Shown: positions 1 through 8,221 of the stretch, piece after piece
Layout of the letters: every line of letters begins with the position of its first letter
How positions within the stretch are numbered: position 1 is the first letter of the stretch
Virus record (IMG/VR): IMGVR_UViG_3300031601_002030
Span: 1-25,841 of that record
Strand: one strand, 5' to 3'
From: a virus
Length of the DNA stretch: 25,841 nt
Position numbers and translations under genes: made by a program
Notes under the pieces: generated by a model
Told to the model about the DNA's origin: nothing
Database searches by the model: none
The model's input: only the letters and a program-made list of their open reading frames with translations

Positions 1-863
1 GATTATCATATTTTCCTTTGGATGTGCATGCTTTTGAAGACCCAAAGCTGGAGTCACTTCTAGATCATTATGGACCATTTGGTGGATTTGTATATATCCA
101 GATACTATCTCTTGTCTATAGAGAAGGGTATTACTTAAAGATTACATCTAATGAGTTAGCTATTAAGCTACTTAAAATCATGGGACATAATTGGATCAGA
201 GTAGACAAGGTCCGGGAGATTATTCACAGTTGCGTTGAGCTTGGACTCCTTGAAAGAGCGCTCTTTCTGCAAGGTGTTATAACGTCGGTATCTATCCAGA
301 AACAATTTATTCTTTCCACAAAAAGGAGAAAGAATATTAATATTGACAAGTATTGGTTGCTTGACCAGGTGACTATGAACAAATTAGGGGTCCTTTTAAG
401 TATGCAAATTAGTGAAGATAATGTTAACAATAACTTAGTTAGTGTTGACAATAACCTAGTAAATGTTGACATTAATACACAAAGTAAAAGTAAAAGTAAA
501 AGTAAAAGTAAAATAGATAAAAAGATAATAATAGATAAAAGCATTTATGGGTTCCCCAAAATGCATTACTTAACACAATTAATTATTTCTAGGAAATACA
601 TTAAAGAGTTTGATGCAGATATTATGAAGTATAACTCTCTTTTTGAATCAGCAATAGAAACTTATACTTATGAGAATGTATTAAGTGGTGTTAACTACTT
701 GATATCTTATTCAAAGAATCCAGGAGTACCTATTGATGATAAGTACAATTTTATGAAGATATCGTTACTTAATAATCTTGAACGGTTTAAGAAGTTAGAA
801 AACGGAAGAGGTGAGACATTTGAAAAATGGTTCCAAAGAAGCTTTTTACAAGTGGATAGATGA
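1..863 (+). CDS. DUF4373-type phage replication protein (5' end missing)
   Basis: This gene is open at the left edge. The TTG at base 18 looks like a start, but the frame stays open to base 3 and the residues before it (L-S-Y-F-P) complete the 'YFPLDV..F.DPK' opening typical of DUF4373 (Lin1244/Lin1753-like) proteins, so the true start lies outside the window. The N-terminal ~120 residues are the conserved winged-helix-like DUF4373 region, with the 'YGPFGGFVYIQIL' and 'YREGYYL' motifs. A low-complexity linker with five Ser-Lys pairs (bases 483-512) follows, then a C-terminal helical segment. Family members sit in phage replication modules beside DnaD-like or helicase-loader genes and are thought to bind DNA at replication start; that role here is inferred. 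The next gene overlaps its end in another frame, implying co-transcription. Confidence 0.8.
   Translation, partial: LSYFPLDVHAFEDPKLESLLDHYGPFGGFVYIQILSLVYREGYYLKITSNELAIKLLKIMGHNWIRVDKVREIIHSCVELGLLERALFLQGVITSVSIQKQFILSTKRRKNINIDKYWLLDQVTMNKLGVLLSMQISEDNVNNNLVSVDNNLVNVDINTQSKSKSKSKSKIDKKIIIDKSIYGFPKMHYLTQLIISRKYIKEFDADIMKYNSLFESAIETYTYENVLSGVNYLISYSKNPGVPIDDKYNFMKISLLNNLERFKKLENGRGETFEKWFQRSFLQVDR
483..512 (+). repeat. Hexanucleotide repeat (agtaaa x5) inside the replication gene
   Basis: Five perfect tandem copies of AGTAAA encode (Ser-Lys)5 in the linker of the DUF4373 protein. Gain or loss of one unit would change linker length by two residues without a frameshift. Confidence 0.9.
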
Positions 864-1236
864 TGTTAAGAAAGCCTTCAGACATAAAACTGAGTTAGAA
901 GAGAAGCTCAGATATTATGAGAGAAGGCTTGTTGGTTATAACGCAGTTACTTATGATTCGATAGGCTCTGACTCAAGAAAAAATAATGTAGAAGAGAATC
1001 TGTTATATACAATTGGAAAGATAGAAAAGGTCAAAAGCAAAATTAGAAAAGCAAATAGTATCGTCCTAGAGTATCAGGAATTCAAAGAGAACCTGAAGGA
1101 ACAGGAAAGGCAATTGTTAAATAACTTTGTCGAATTAAATCTAAGTATAGGAGAGGTAGCAACAAGTATGAAAATTTCAAGAAGTAGAGTTTATAACATC
1201 TTACTTGCGATAATTGATATATATATTGTTAATTAA
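820..1236 (+). CDS. ArpU/DUF1492-like phage transcriptional regulator
   Basis: A protein of about 138 aa. Its centre (V-T-Y-D-S-I-G-S-D-S-R-K-N near residues 45-57, then V-E-E-N-L) matches the pattern of ArpU/DUF1492-type phage late regulators, and its C-terminus (residues ~100-138) reads as a sigma-70 region-4-like helix-turn-helix ('LNLSIGEVATSMKISRSRVYNIL'). A GTG at 811 would add three residues, but TTG at 820 has a good GAGGTGAG site five bases upstream and is preferred. The gene overlaps the end of the replication gene. In Bacillota prophages this family is usually the last early gene and switches on the late (terminase) operon; that role is inferred from position. The ~12-kb cargo region begins right after it. 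Confidence 0.75.
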   Translation: MKNGSKEAFYKWIDDVKKAFRHKTELEEKLRYYERRLVGYNAVTYDSIGSDSRKNNVEENLLYTIGKIEKVKSKIRKANSIVLEYQEFKENLKEQERQLLNNFVELNLSIGEVATSMKISRSRVYNILLAIIDIYIVN

Positions 1237-1269
1237 GCTATAAAGTGAATACAAGTTGAGGAAATTCAA

Positions 1270-1297
1270 TTTAAAACTAGCTAAATAATGGTATAAT
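1270..1297 (+). promoter_or_regulatory. Extended -10 promoter of the hsd operon
   Basis: TTTAAA (1270-1275), a 16-bp spacer and TGG-TATAAT (TG at 1289-1290, -10 at 1292-1297). It lies 83 bp ahead of hsdM in the only sizeable gap of this stretch. hsdM has a GGGGAG ribosome site at 1368-1373. The R-M genes can therefore be transcribed independently of the phage genes upstream. Confidence 0.65.
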
Positions 1298-1380
1298 TGT
1301 CTCAAGTATGGTCTATTATATATTTATGAAATATCTAATTATGAGCAGCTATAAGACTTAAAAACGCGGGGAGAGAAAGT

Positions 1381-3000
1381 ATGTCAAATCAAAAAGAACG
1401 AGAAAGAGCGGAATTACACAAAACAATATGGCAAATCGCTAATGATTTAAGAGGGTCAATTGATGGATGGGATTTTAAACAATATGTATTAGGAATGCTA
1501 TTTTATAAATTTATATCTGAAAATCTAGTTACATACATTAATAAAAATCAACACGCTTCAGGTGAAAAGAACTTCAACTATGAAGACTTTTCTGATGAGA
1601 GGGCTGAAAATGCTAGACAACAAGTCGTGGATGAAAAGGGTTTCTTTATTCTACCTAGTGAATTATTCTCCAACGTATCTAACAAAGCAAAAAATGATGA
1701 TGATTTGAATGTAACATTAGAAAACGTGTTTAAAAATATAGAAAAATCAGCAAGAGGAACAGAATCAGAAGGCAATTTAAAGGGCTTATTTGATGATATT
1801 GATGTGAACTCAAACAAACTTGGCGGGACAGTAATTGAAAGAAATGAAAAACTTAGAAAACTTCTATTTGCTATTAGAGAACTTAAACTTGGTAAGTATG
1901 AGGATAATAGTATTGATGCATTTGGTGATGCTTATGAATATCTAATGACAATGTATGCAGCGAATGCAGGTAAATCTGGGGGAGAGTTCTTTACGCCACA
2001 AGAAGTAAGTGAACTACTTACACGACTAGCATTGATTGATTTTGGTAATGCAACAACTGATGAAAAAGGCAATATAAGTATTCCAGATAAGAAACGAGTA
2101 GAGAAAGTATATGATCCGGCTTGTGGCTCGGGTTCTTTGTTGTTAAAGTTTGCTAAAATTTTAGGAAAAGAAAATGTGAAATTAGGCTTCTTTGGACAAG
2201 AAATCAATTTGACCACTTACAACTTAGCAAGAATAAATATGTTTTTACATGATATTAACTTCGAAAAATTTAACATCGGCTATGGAGATACGCTTAAAAA
2301 CCCTATACACTGGGACGATAAACCATTTGATGCTATTGTTTCTAATCCGCCATATTCAATAAAATGGGATGGAAAAGACAATCCATTATTTATAAACGAT
2401 GAAAGATTTGCACCTGCAGCGGTGTTAGCTCCCAAATCAAAAGCGGATTATGCTTTTATTATGCATATTTTAAGTTGGTTATCATCTAATGGAACTGCAT
2501 CAATAGTTGAGTTCCCAGGTATTTTATATCGTGGAGGCGCTGAACAGAAGATTCGCAAGTACTTGGTTGACAATAATTTTGTCGATTCTATTATTCAACT
2601 ACCATCAGATTTATTCTTTGGGAACACTATTTCTACAGCAATTATGATTTTACGTAAAAACAAATCTGAAAATAAAATTCATTTTATAGATGCAAGTGAG
2701 GAATTTGAGCGTAAGGGCATTAAGAATAAACTCTCAGATAATAACATTTTAAGAATACTTGAATCTGTTCGCTACAAAAATGAAAAAGAGTATTTTTCAA
2801 GATATGTTCAATTGTCAGAAATTATTGAAAGAGACTACAACCTATCGGTCAATACTTATCTAAAAAAGGAAGACAAGAACGAAGTTATTAATATTATAGA
2901 GTTAAATCAAGAGATTAAGGAGATTGTGTGTAGGGTTGACCTTCTTAGAAAATCGATAGAAGCGATTGTCACTGATTTAGAAGGTGATGAGGTTGAGTAA
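1381..3000 (+). CDS. hsdM: Type I restriction-modification DNA methyltransferase (M subunit)
   Basis: HsdM, 539 aa, the usual family length. It is an N6-adenine methyltransferase that pairs with HsdS to modify the host target (M2S1) and with HsdR to form the restriction complex. The N-terminal helical HsdM domain spans roughly residues 8-150. The catalytic part shows 'GGEFFTPQEV' near residue 200, the SAM-binding motif DPACGSG at 245-251, and the catalytic motif IV NPPY at 322-325, so it appears active. The 'SGGEFFTPQEVSELL' style is that of type IC (EcoR124-like) enzymes. The gene is the first of the operon, and hsdS overlaps its last bases. Its SAM demand may connect with the phage-borne metK further right. 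Confidence 0.96.
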   Translation: MSNQKERERAELHKTIWQIANDLRGSIDGWDFKQYVLGMLFYKFISENLVTYINKNQHASGEKNFNYEDFSDERAENARQQVVDEKGFFILPSELFSNVSNKAKNDDDLNVTLENVFKNIEKSARGTESEGNLKGLFDDIDVNSNKLGGTVIERNEKLRKLLFAIRELKLGKYEDNSIDAFGDAYEYLMTMYAANAGKSGGEFFTPQEVSELLTRLALIDFGNATTDEKGNISIPDKKRVEKVYDPACGSGSLLLKFAKILGKENVKLGFFGQEINLTTYNLARINMFLHDINFEKFNIGYGDTLKNPIHWDDKPFDAIVSNPPYSIKWDGKDNPLFINDERFAPAAVLAPKSKADYAFIMHILSWLSSNGTASIVEFPGILYRGGAEQKIRKYLVDNNFVDSIIQLPSDLFFGNTISTAIMILRKNKSENKIHFIDASEEFERKGIKNKLSDNNILRILESVRYKNEKEYFSRYVQLSEIIERDYNLSVNTYLKKEDKNEVINIIELNQEIKEIVCRVDLLRKSIEAIVTDLEGDEVE

Positions 3001-4219
3001 AATTTACGATGTGATCCATGAATTATCTCCAAAAGGAGTAAAGTTCAGACCTCTTTGGGAATTAACTGTGTGGGATAAGAAATTCAACGCTGTAGATAAT
3101 GAGAAGCAAAGTAAAGTTGTTAAATATACATATGTATTAGCAAAAAAACTTAAAGAGTTAGTAGTTATAAATGGAAAAGTGAGATTATTATCTACAGGAG
3201 ATTATGTAGCATTTACCTCTGAGAAAAAAGCAGGAAATTTGATCAGTGAAGGAGAAATTATTGCGATTCCTTGGGGAGGTAAAGCTAACGTAAAGTATTA
3301 CAAAGGTAAATTTGTAACCGCAGATAACAGGATAGCAACTTCAAAAGATGTGGCAATATTAAATAACAAGTTTTTGTATTATGTATTTTTAGATAGAATA
3401 GATGAAATTCAATCATTTTACAGAGGAGCAGGAATTCAACATCCTAGCATGAAAAGAGTGCTTGATTTGTTGATCCCAGTGCCTCCACTGGAAGTCCAAA
3501 ATGAGATAGTTCGAATTTTGGACAATTTTACGGAGCTAGAAGCGGAGCTAGAAGCGGAGCTAGAAGCGGAGCTAGAAGCAAGAACTAAGCAGTATGATTA
3601 TTATAGAAATAAACTTCTATTTGAATTAGATAATCTATATCCAAAAAACGAGATTAGTTCAGTTTGCAATAAAACATCAAATATTAAGTGGAATGAACAT
3701 AAAAATACAGATAAGATATATATAGATCTCTCATCAGTAGATAGAGTAACACACGCAATTGAAAATACTGAAACTATAAATTCGGATAATGCACCAAGTA
3801 GGGCAAAAAGAATTGTTAAGGAGGACGACGTATTGTTCGCTACTACAAGGCCAACGTTAAAGAGATTTTGTCTAATTCCTAAATGTTTTGATTCTCAAAT
3901 ATGCAGTACAGGTTATTGTGTTCTAAGAACCAAAGTGGATGTTATGATTCCAAAATTCATGTATTACCAACTATCAAATGCTAGATTTTTTGACTATGTG
4001 GAATCAAAACAAAAAGGATCTGCATATCCGGCAATCAGTGATTCTGATATTAGAAAATACAAAATATCTTTACCACCAATTGACGTCCAACAAGTGGCTG
4101 TTGATAAGCTAGATACTTTTAGTAATTGTGTTATGTCGCTTACTGCTGGGCTCCCGGCTGAAATAAATGCTAGAAGAAAACAATACGAGTATTATAGAAA
4201 TAAACTACTTACATTTTAA
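2987..4219 (+). CDS. hsdS: Type I restriction-modification specificity subunit
   Basis: HsdS, about 410 aa, with two target-recognition domains (roughly residues 1-180 and 215-395), each followed by a conserved helical region. The two copies of that region end in near-identical 'KQYDYYRNKLL' and 'KQYEYYRNKLL' (about residues 205 and 400), the internal duplication expected of HsdS. The central spacer holds T-(ELEA)4, encoded by four perfect 12-bp repeats. In EcoR124 the analogous TAEL repeats set the distance between the two half-sites. Start choice is open: GTG 2984, ATG 2987 and TTG 2993 are all in frame, overlapping the end of hsdM, and TTG 2993 has the best-placed AAGGTGA site. No second or silent hsdS copy and no inverted repeats are visible, so inversion-type switching is not supported. 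Confidence 0.95.
   Translation: MRLSKIYDVIHELSPKGVKFRPLWELTVWDKKFNAVDNEKQSKVVKYTYVLAKKLKELVVINGKVRLLSTGDYVAFTSEKKAGNLISEGEIIAIPWGGKANVKYYKGKFVTADNRIATSKDVAILNNKFLYYVFLDRIDEIQSFYRGAGIQHPSMKRVLDLLIPVPPLEVQNEIVRILDNFTELEAELEAELEAELEARTKQYDYYRNKLLFELDNLYPKNEISSVCNKTSNIKWNEHKNTDKIYIDLSSVDRVTHAIENTETINSDNAPSRAKRIVKEDDVLFATTRPTLKRFCLIPKCFDSQICSTGYCVLRTKVDVMIPKFMYYQLSNARFFDYVESKQKGSAYPAISDSDIRKYKISLPPIDVQQVAVDKLDTFSNCVMSLTAGLPAEINARRKQYEYYRNKLLTF
3532..3579 (+). repeat. Four perfect 12-bp tandem repeats in the hsdS spacer
   Basis: The unit GGAGCTAGAAGC occurs four times without mismatch at 3532-3543, 3544-3555, 3556-3567 and 3568-3579, encoding E-L-E-A four times between the two recognition domains. 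Copy-number change keeps the reading frame and would shift the spacing of the two half-sites, as is known for EcoR124I/R124II (two versus three TAEL units). Confidence 0.95.
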
Positions 4220-4233
4220 GGAGGTGTGTTGTG

Positions 4234-7200
4234 ATGGAAGAGTATAAAATAATAGTTCAACAAAACGAATCTACAGTTGTTGAGGAATACAAATCAAATC
4301 AAGAAAGACAAAAAGAGTATCAAAGCGAACCAGAACTAGAAAATGAGTTAATCAAACAACTAAAAAGCCAAGGGTATTCATTTGTTAATATACACAATAA
4401 TACAGACTTGATTTTGAATTTACGTAAGCAGCTTGAGCGTCTAAACAATTACACATTTTCTGAAAATGAATGGAATACTATATTTACTAAATACATTGAT
4501 AACACTAACGAGGAAATAGTAGAAAAAACTCGTAAAATACAAGAAGACTACATTTACAACCTTGTAAAGGAAGATGGATCAACTATAAATATTAGACTTC
4601 TTGATAAGAAACAAATTCATAATAACAAACTTCAAGTCATACACCAATATGAGGTTGAGGGGAAAAGAAAAAATAGATATGATGTAACTATCTTAGTTAA
4701 TGGATTACCACTTGTACATGTAGAATTAAAAAGACGAGGGGTGTCAATTAAAGAAGCGTTCAATCAAATTAGAAGATATGAAAATGAAAGTTTCTGGGCA
4801 GATAATGGGTTATACCAATATGCACAGATTTTTGTCATTTCTAATGGAACCGAAACCAAATATTATTCAAATACAACACGCGAGCTAGCTAATAAGGAAA
4901 ATCAAGGGTTTAACAGCACAAAGAAGAAAACAAGTCATTCATTTGAATTTACTAGCTACTGGGCGGATGCTGAGAGTAAGAACATACCTGATTTATGTGA
5001 TTTTACCGCGACATTTTTATCTAAACATACTATTCTAAATGTATTGACAAAGTATTGTATCTTTACAGTTGATAATCTATTATTAGTTATGAGACCATAT
5101 CAAATCGCTGCTACTGAAAAACTTGTAAATCATATTAAAATTGCTCATAATGCAAAAACATACGGCTCAATAGATGCTGGTGGTTACGTTTGGCATACTA
5201 CAGGTTCAGGTAAGACTTTAACATCTTTTAAGACAGCTCGCGTATCATCTGATTTAAATTATATTAAAAAAGTTCTATTTGTTGTGGATAGAAAAGATTT
5301 AGACTATCAAACAATGAAAGAATATGATAAATTTGAAAAAGGTGCGGCTAATTCTAATACAAGTACAGCGGTACTAAAAAAGCAACTTGAAGATCCAAAT
5401 GCCAAAATAATTATAACAACAATTCAAAAATTGGCTATTTTTGTTAATAGAAACCTTAAACATGATATCTACCAGGATGAAGTAGTTATGATTTTTGATG
5501 AATGTCATCGTTCTCAATTTGGTGATATGCACAGAGACATTGTCAAATCATTTAAAAAATACTATATCTTTGGTTTTACAGGAACACCAATATTCGCTAT
5601 AAATTCATCAACTAGTAATAAATTTCCAACATTAAAAACAACTAAGCAAGTATTCGGTTTGAAGTTGCATACATACACAATTGTAAATGCAATCCACGAT
5701 GGTAATGTTTTACCATTTAGAATCGACTATTTAAATACAGCTAAAGCATCAGACGATATGAACGATGATGAAGAAGTCTATGATATCAAACGAGAAGAAG
5801 CTTTGTTGGATGAAAGACGTATTTCAGAGAATGTTAGATATACTTTGAAACATTTCTCTCAAAAAACAAAAAGAAATGAAAGAGCTTTTAGCTTCAGTAA
5901 GTTATTAAATGTTGAAGAAGTAGCAAAAAGCAAATATCAATCAAGGTTAACGAAAAACATAGAGAATCGTCAATCAATTAAAACCACTGGATTTAATTCT
6001 ATTTTTGCTGTTGCAAGTATCAAAGCAGCAAAGAAATATTATAGTGAGTTTAAAAAACAACAAGAATCCTTAGTTCCAGTAAAAAGGTTAAAGATTGCTA
6101 CTATATTTAGTTGGAGTCCGAATGAGTCATTAGATGGGATTTTTGATGAGAACAATGAGAGCACTGAAAAGCTAGATAAGAGTTCTAGAGATTTCTTAGA
6201 TGATGCAATAAAAGATTATAATTCACACTTTGGAACTAGTTATGATACATCAAGCGATAAATTCCAAAATTACTACAAAGATTTAAGTTTAAGAGTTAAG
6301 AATAAAGGTGTTGACTTATTAATAGTTGTAAATATGTTCTTAACTGGATTTGATGCAACAACTCTAAATACTATATGGATTGATAAGAAATTAAGAATGC
6401 ATGGACTTGTTCAAGCTTTCTCAAGAACAAACAGAATATTGAATTCAATTAAAACATTTGGTAATGTAATTTGTTTTAGAAATCTAGAACCTCAAGTTAA
6501 TAAAGCAATTAGCACCTTTGGAGACAAAGATGCTAGTGGAATTGTATTACTAAAATCTTTCACAGAATACTATGAAGGTTATGAAGGATTCAGTGGTTAT
6601 AAGAACTTGGTTACTGAACTTCTCAGTGAATACCCAATAGGTCATGAGAAAATGGGAGAGAAAGCAGAAAAAGCATTTATAACATTGTTTAATCAGATAT
6701 TGAGAACAAAGAATATTCTTGTCAGTTTTGATGATTTCGAAGGAATGCAAATTCTAAGTGATTTTGATTATCAAGACTACCAAAGCATTTACTTAAGTCT
6801 TTATGATAAATACAGAAGAAATAGAGATGCAGAAGCAGAACAAATCAATGAGGAAATCGAGTTTGAAATTGAACTCGTTAAATCAGTTGAAGTTAACATT
6901 GATTACATATTAATGCTTGTTGATAAGTTCCATAGTGATCATATGGAAGATAAAGAGATAGAAATACGAAAAGCAATTGATTCTTCTCCATCACTAAGAA
7001 ATAAAAAAGATTTAATTCTGAATTTTATAGCTTCATTAACTGTTAATGACACTGTTACGGATGAATGGAGAAAATATATAGAAAACAAAAAGAAAGAAGA
7101 ATTAGACAAGATTATTTCTGAAGAGAGTCTTGAACCTAAAGAAACTAAAATCTTTGTTACTGAAGCTTTTATAAATGGTGAAATAAGGCAAACTGGTACA

Positions 7201-7326
7201 GCAATTGTCAAAGTTTTACCACCAACATCGATGTTTGGTGATACGGCTGGGATGAGCAGAAGTGATAAGAAAAAAACTGTATTTCAAAAATTAATCAAAT
7301 TCTTCAATAGATTTTGGGGATTATAG
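4234..7326 (+). CDS. hsdR: Type I restriction endonuclease, R subunit
   Basis: HsdR, about 1030 aa, close to EcoR124 HsdR length. It provides ATP-driven DNA translocation and cleavage of unmodified DNA. The N-terminal nuclease has the PD-(D/E)xK pattern D151...E165-x-K167 (numbered from GTG 4231, in 'YDVTILVNG' and 'HVELKRRG'). The superfamily 2 motor follows: Walker A GSGKT at 325-329, DECH box at 423-426, then 'GFTGTPIF' (motif III) and a motif VI-like 'QAFSRTNRI'. The C-terminal ~250 residues are the helical HsdM-contact region. ATG 4234 is preferred over GTG 4231 because AAGGAGGTG (4218-4226) is then seven bases away. All key residues are intact, so restriction activity is likely. Confidence 0.96.
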   Translation: MEEYKIIVQQNESTVVEEYKSNQERQKEYQSEPELENELIKQLKSQGYSFVNIHNNTDLILNLRKQLERLNNYTFSENEWNTIFTKYIDNTNEEIVEKTRKIQEDYIYNLVKEDGSTINIRLLDKKQIHNNKLQVIHQYEVEGKRKNRYDVTILVNGLPLVHVELKRRGVSIKEAFNQIRRYENESFWADNGLYQYAQIFVISNGTETKYYSNTTRELANKENQGFNSTKKKTSHSFEFTSYWADAESKNIPDLCDFTATFLSKHTILNVLTKYCIFTVDNLLLVMRPYQIAATEKLVNHIKIAHNAKTYGSIDAGGYVWHTTGSGKTLTSFKTARVSSDLNYIKKVLFVVDRKDLDYQTMKEYDKFEKGAANSNTSTAVLKKQLEDPNAKIIITTIQKLAIFVNRNLKHDIYQDEVVMIFDECHRSQFGDMHRDIVKSFKKYYIFGFTGTPIFAINSSTSNKFPTLKTTKQVFGLKLHTYTIVNAIHDGNVLPFRIDYLNTAKASDDMNDDEEVYDIKREEALLDERRISENVRYTLKHFSQKTKRNERAFSFSKLLNVEEVAKSKYQSRLTKNIENRQSIKTTGFNSIFAVASIKAAKKYYSEFKKQQESLVPVKRLKIATIFSWSPNESLDGIFDENNESTEKLDKSSRDFLDDAIKDYNSHFGTSYDTSSDKFQNYYKDLSLRVKNKGVDLLIVVNMFLTGFDATTLNTIWIDKKLRMHGLVQAFSRTNRILNSIKTFGNVICFRNLEPQVNKAISTFGDKDASGIVLLKSFTEYYEGYEGFSGYKNLVTELLSEYPIGHEKMGEKAEKAFITLFNQILRTKNILVSFDDFEGMQILSDFDYQDYQSIYLSLYDKYRRNRDAEAEQINEEIEFEIELVKSVEVNIDYILMLVDKFHSDHMEDKEIEIRKAIDSSPSLRNKKDLILNFIASLTVNDTVTDEWRKYIENKKKEELDKIISEESLEPKETKIFVTEAFINGEIRQTGTAIVKVLPPTSMFGDTAGMSRSDKKKTVFQKLIKFFNRFWGL

Positions 7327-7360
7327 TTTTAACGCGCTTATATAATAGGGGGTATTTGTA

Positions 7361-8221
7361 ATGATTTTAGCCAAAACAATAGAGATATATTTACCTACTG
7401 GTGATGCCAGCAAAGTTAGTCAAGCAAGGATTACAACCGAAGCAATTAGAATAGTTTATGTAGCTAGATCTGAAATCGCAAATAGGAAAGTCGATTTAGA
7501 TAATATTGGTTGCTATATCTTGGTAGGTCTTGATTCAGCGGGAGATAAGATGGTCTATATAGGAGAGTCTGAAAATATCTATACTCGACTACAAGACCAC
7601 AAAAACAAGAAAGATTTCTGGAATGGAGTATATACTATACAGAACTTAAGCGGAACTTTTGACAAAGCACATCTTACATTTTTAGAACAATCAATGATTC
7701 AAAAAGCACTTGAAGCAGATAGATTTAAAGTTGAAAATGCAAATGGAGGAAAATACACTTCGATTTCTGAATCAAAGATGAATGAATGTTTGGTTTTCTT
7801 TGAAACAATTAAAACATTAATAAAAGCACTAGGCTTCAATGTGTTCGTACCCGAGATTGAGAAAGAACAATTAGATGAACAAGTTAGATTCTACTTCCGA
7901 AGTAAAGACAAATTGTGGGATGCTCAGGGTGTTTTTGTAGATGAGAAGTTCATCGTTCTTAAAGGGTCAATAGCTAGAACTGAACCTACTAGACATAAAA
8001 GAGAGTCAAGTGAGTTAAAATTTAGAGACAAATTAATTGATGACGGAATTATTGAAGAGGTAGAAGGGGTACTGACATTTGTTAAAGATTATTCATTCAA
8101 CTCTCCTAGTCTTGCGGCTGATATTGTTTCTTTGGGTAGTAATAGTGGATGGGTAGTTTGGAAAACTAAAGATGGGAGAACTCTTGGAGATGTATTTAGG
8201 GATGTAAAGATATGTGTTTAA
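7361..8221 (+). CDS. GIY-YIG domain protein with C-terminal DUF4357
   Basis: A 286-aa protein. The GIY-YIG nuclease domain covers about residues 48-115, with G50-C-Y52, Y66-I-G68, a conserved R76 and the metal-binding glutamate E109 in 'FLEQSM', so the catalytic set looks complete. The C-terminus (about 185-280, with 'FYFRSKDKLWDAQGVF' and 'VLKGSIARTE') is DUF4357. Such fusions are repeatedly found beside type I R-M genes, with no proven job; a nuclease acting on restricted or invading DNA is an inference. It follows hsdR by 34 bp with an AGGGGG site eight bases before ATG and is probably part of the same transcript. The next gene overlaps its stop by 10 bp. Confidence 0.85.
   Translation: MILAKTIEIYLPTGDASKVSQARITTEAIRIVYVARSEIANRKVDLDNIGCYILVGLDSAGDKMVYIGESENIYTRLQDHKNKKDFWNGVYTIQNLSGTFDKAHLTFLEQSMIQKALEADRFKVENANGGKYTSISESKMNECLVFFETIKTLIKALGFNVFVPEIEKEQLDEQVRFYFRSKDKLWDAQGVFVDEKFIVLKGSIARTEPTRHKRESSELKFRDKLIDDGIIEEVEGVLTFVKDYSFNSPSLAADIVSLGSNSGWVVWKTKDGRTLGDVFRDVKICV

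Noticed and set aside
18-20. TTG at 18 as the start of the first gene
   Set aside because: The frame is open to base 3 and the residues before it fit the conserved DUF4373 opening, so the gene is cut by the window edge.
2987-4219. Phase-variable hsdS inversion system
   Set aside because: Only one hsdS, no silent cassette, no inverted repeats and no recombinase nearby; the tandem repeat is the only variation device seen.
7314-7346. Promoter between hsdR and the GIY-YIG gene (TATAAT at 7341)
   Set aside because: No -35 at a usable distance and no TGn; the genes are 34 bp apart, so co-transcription is simpler.
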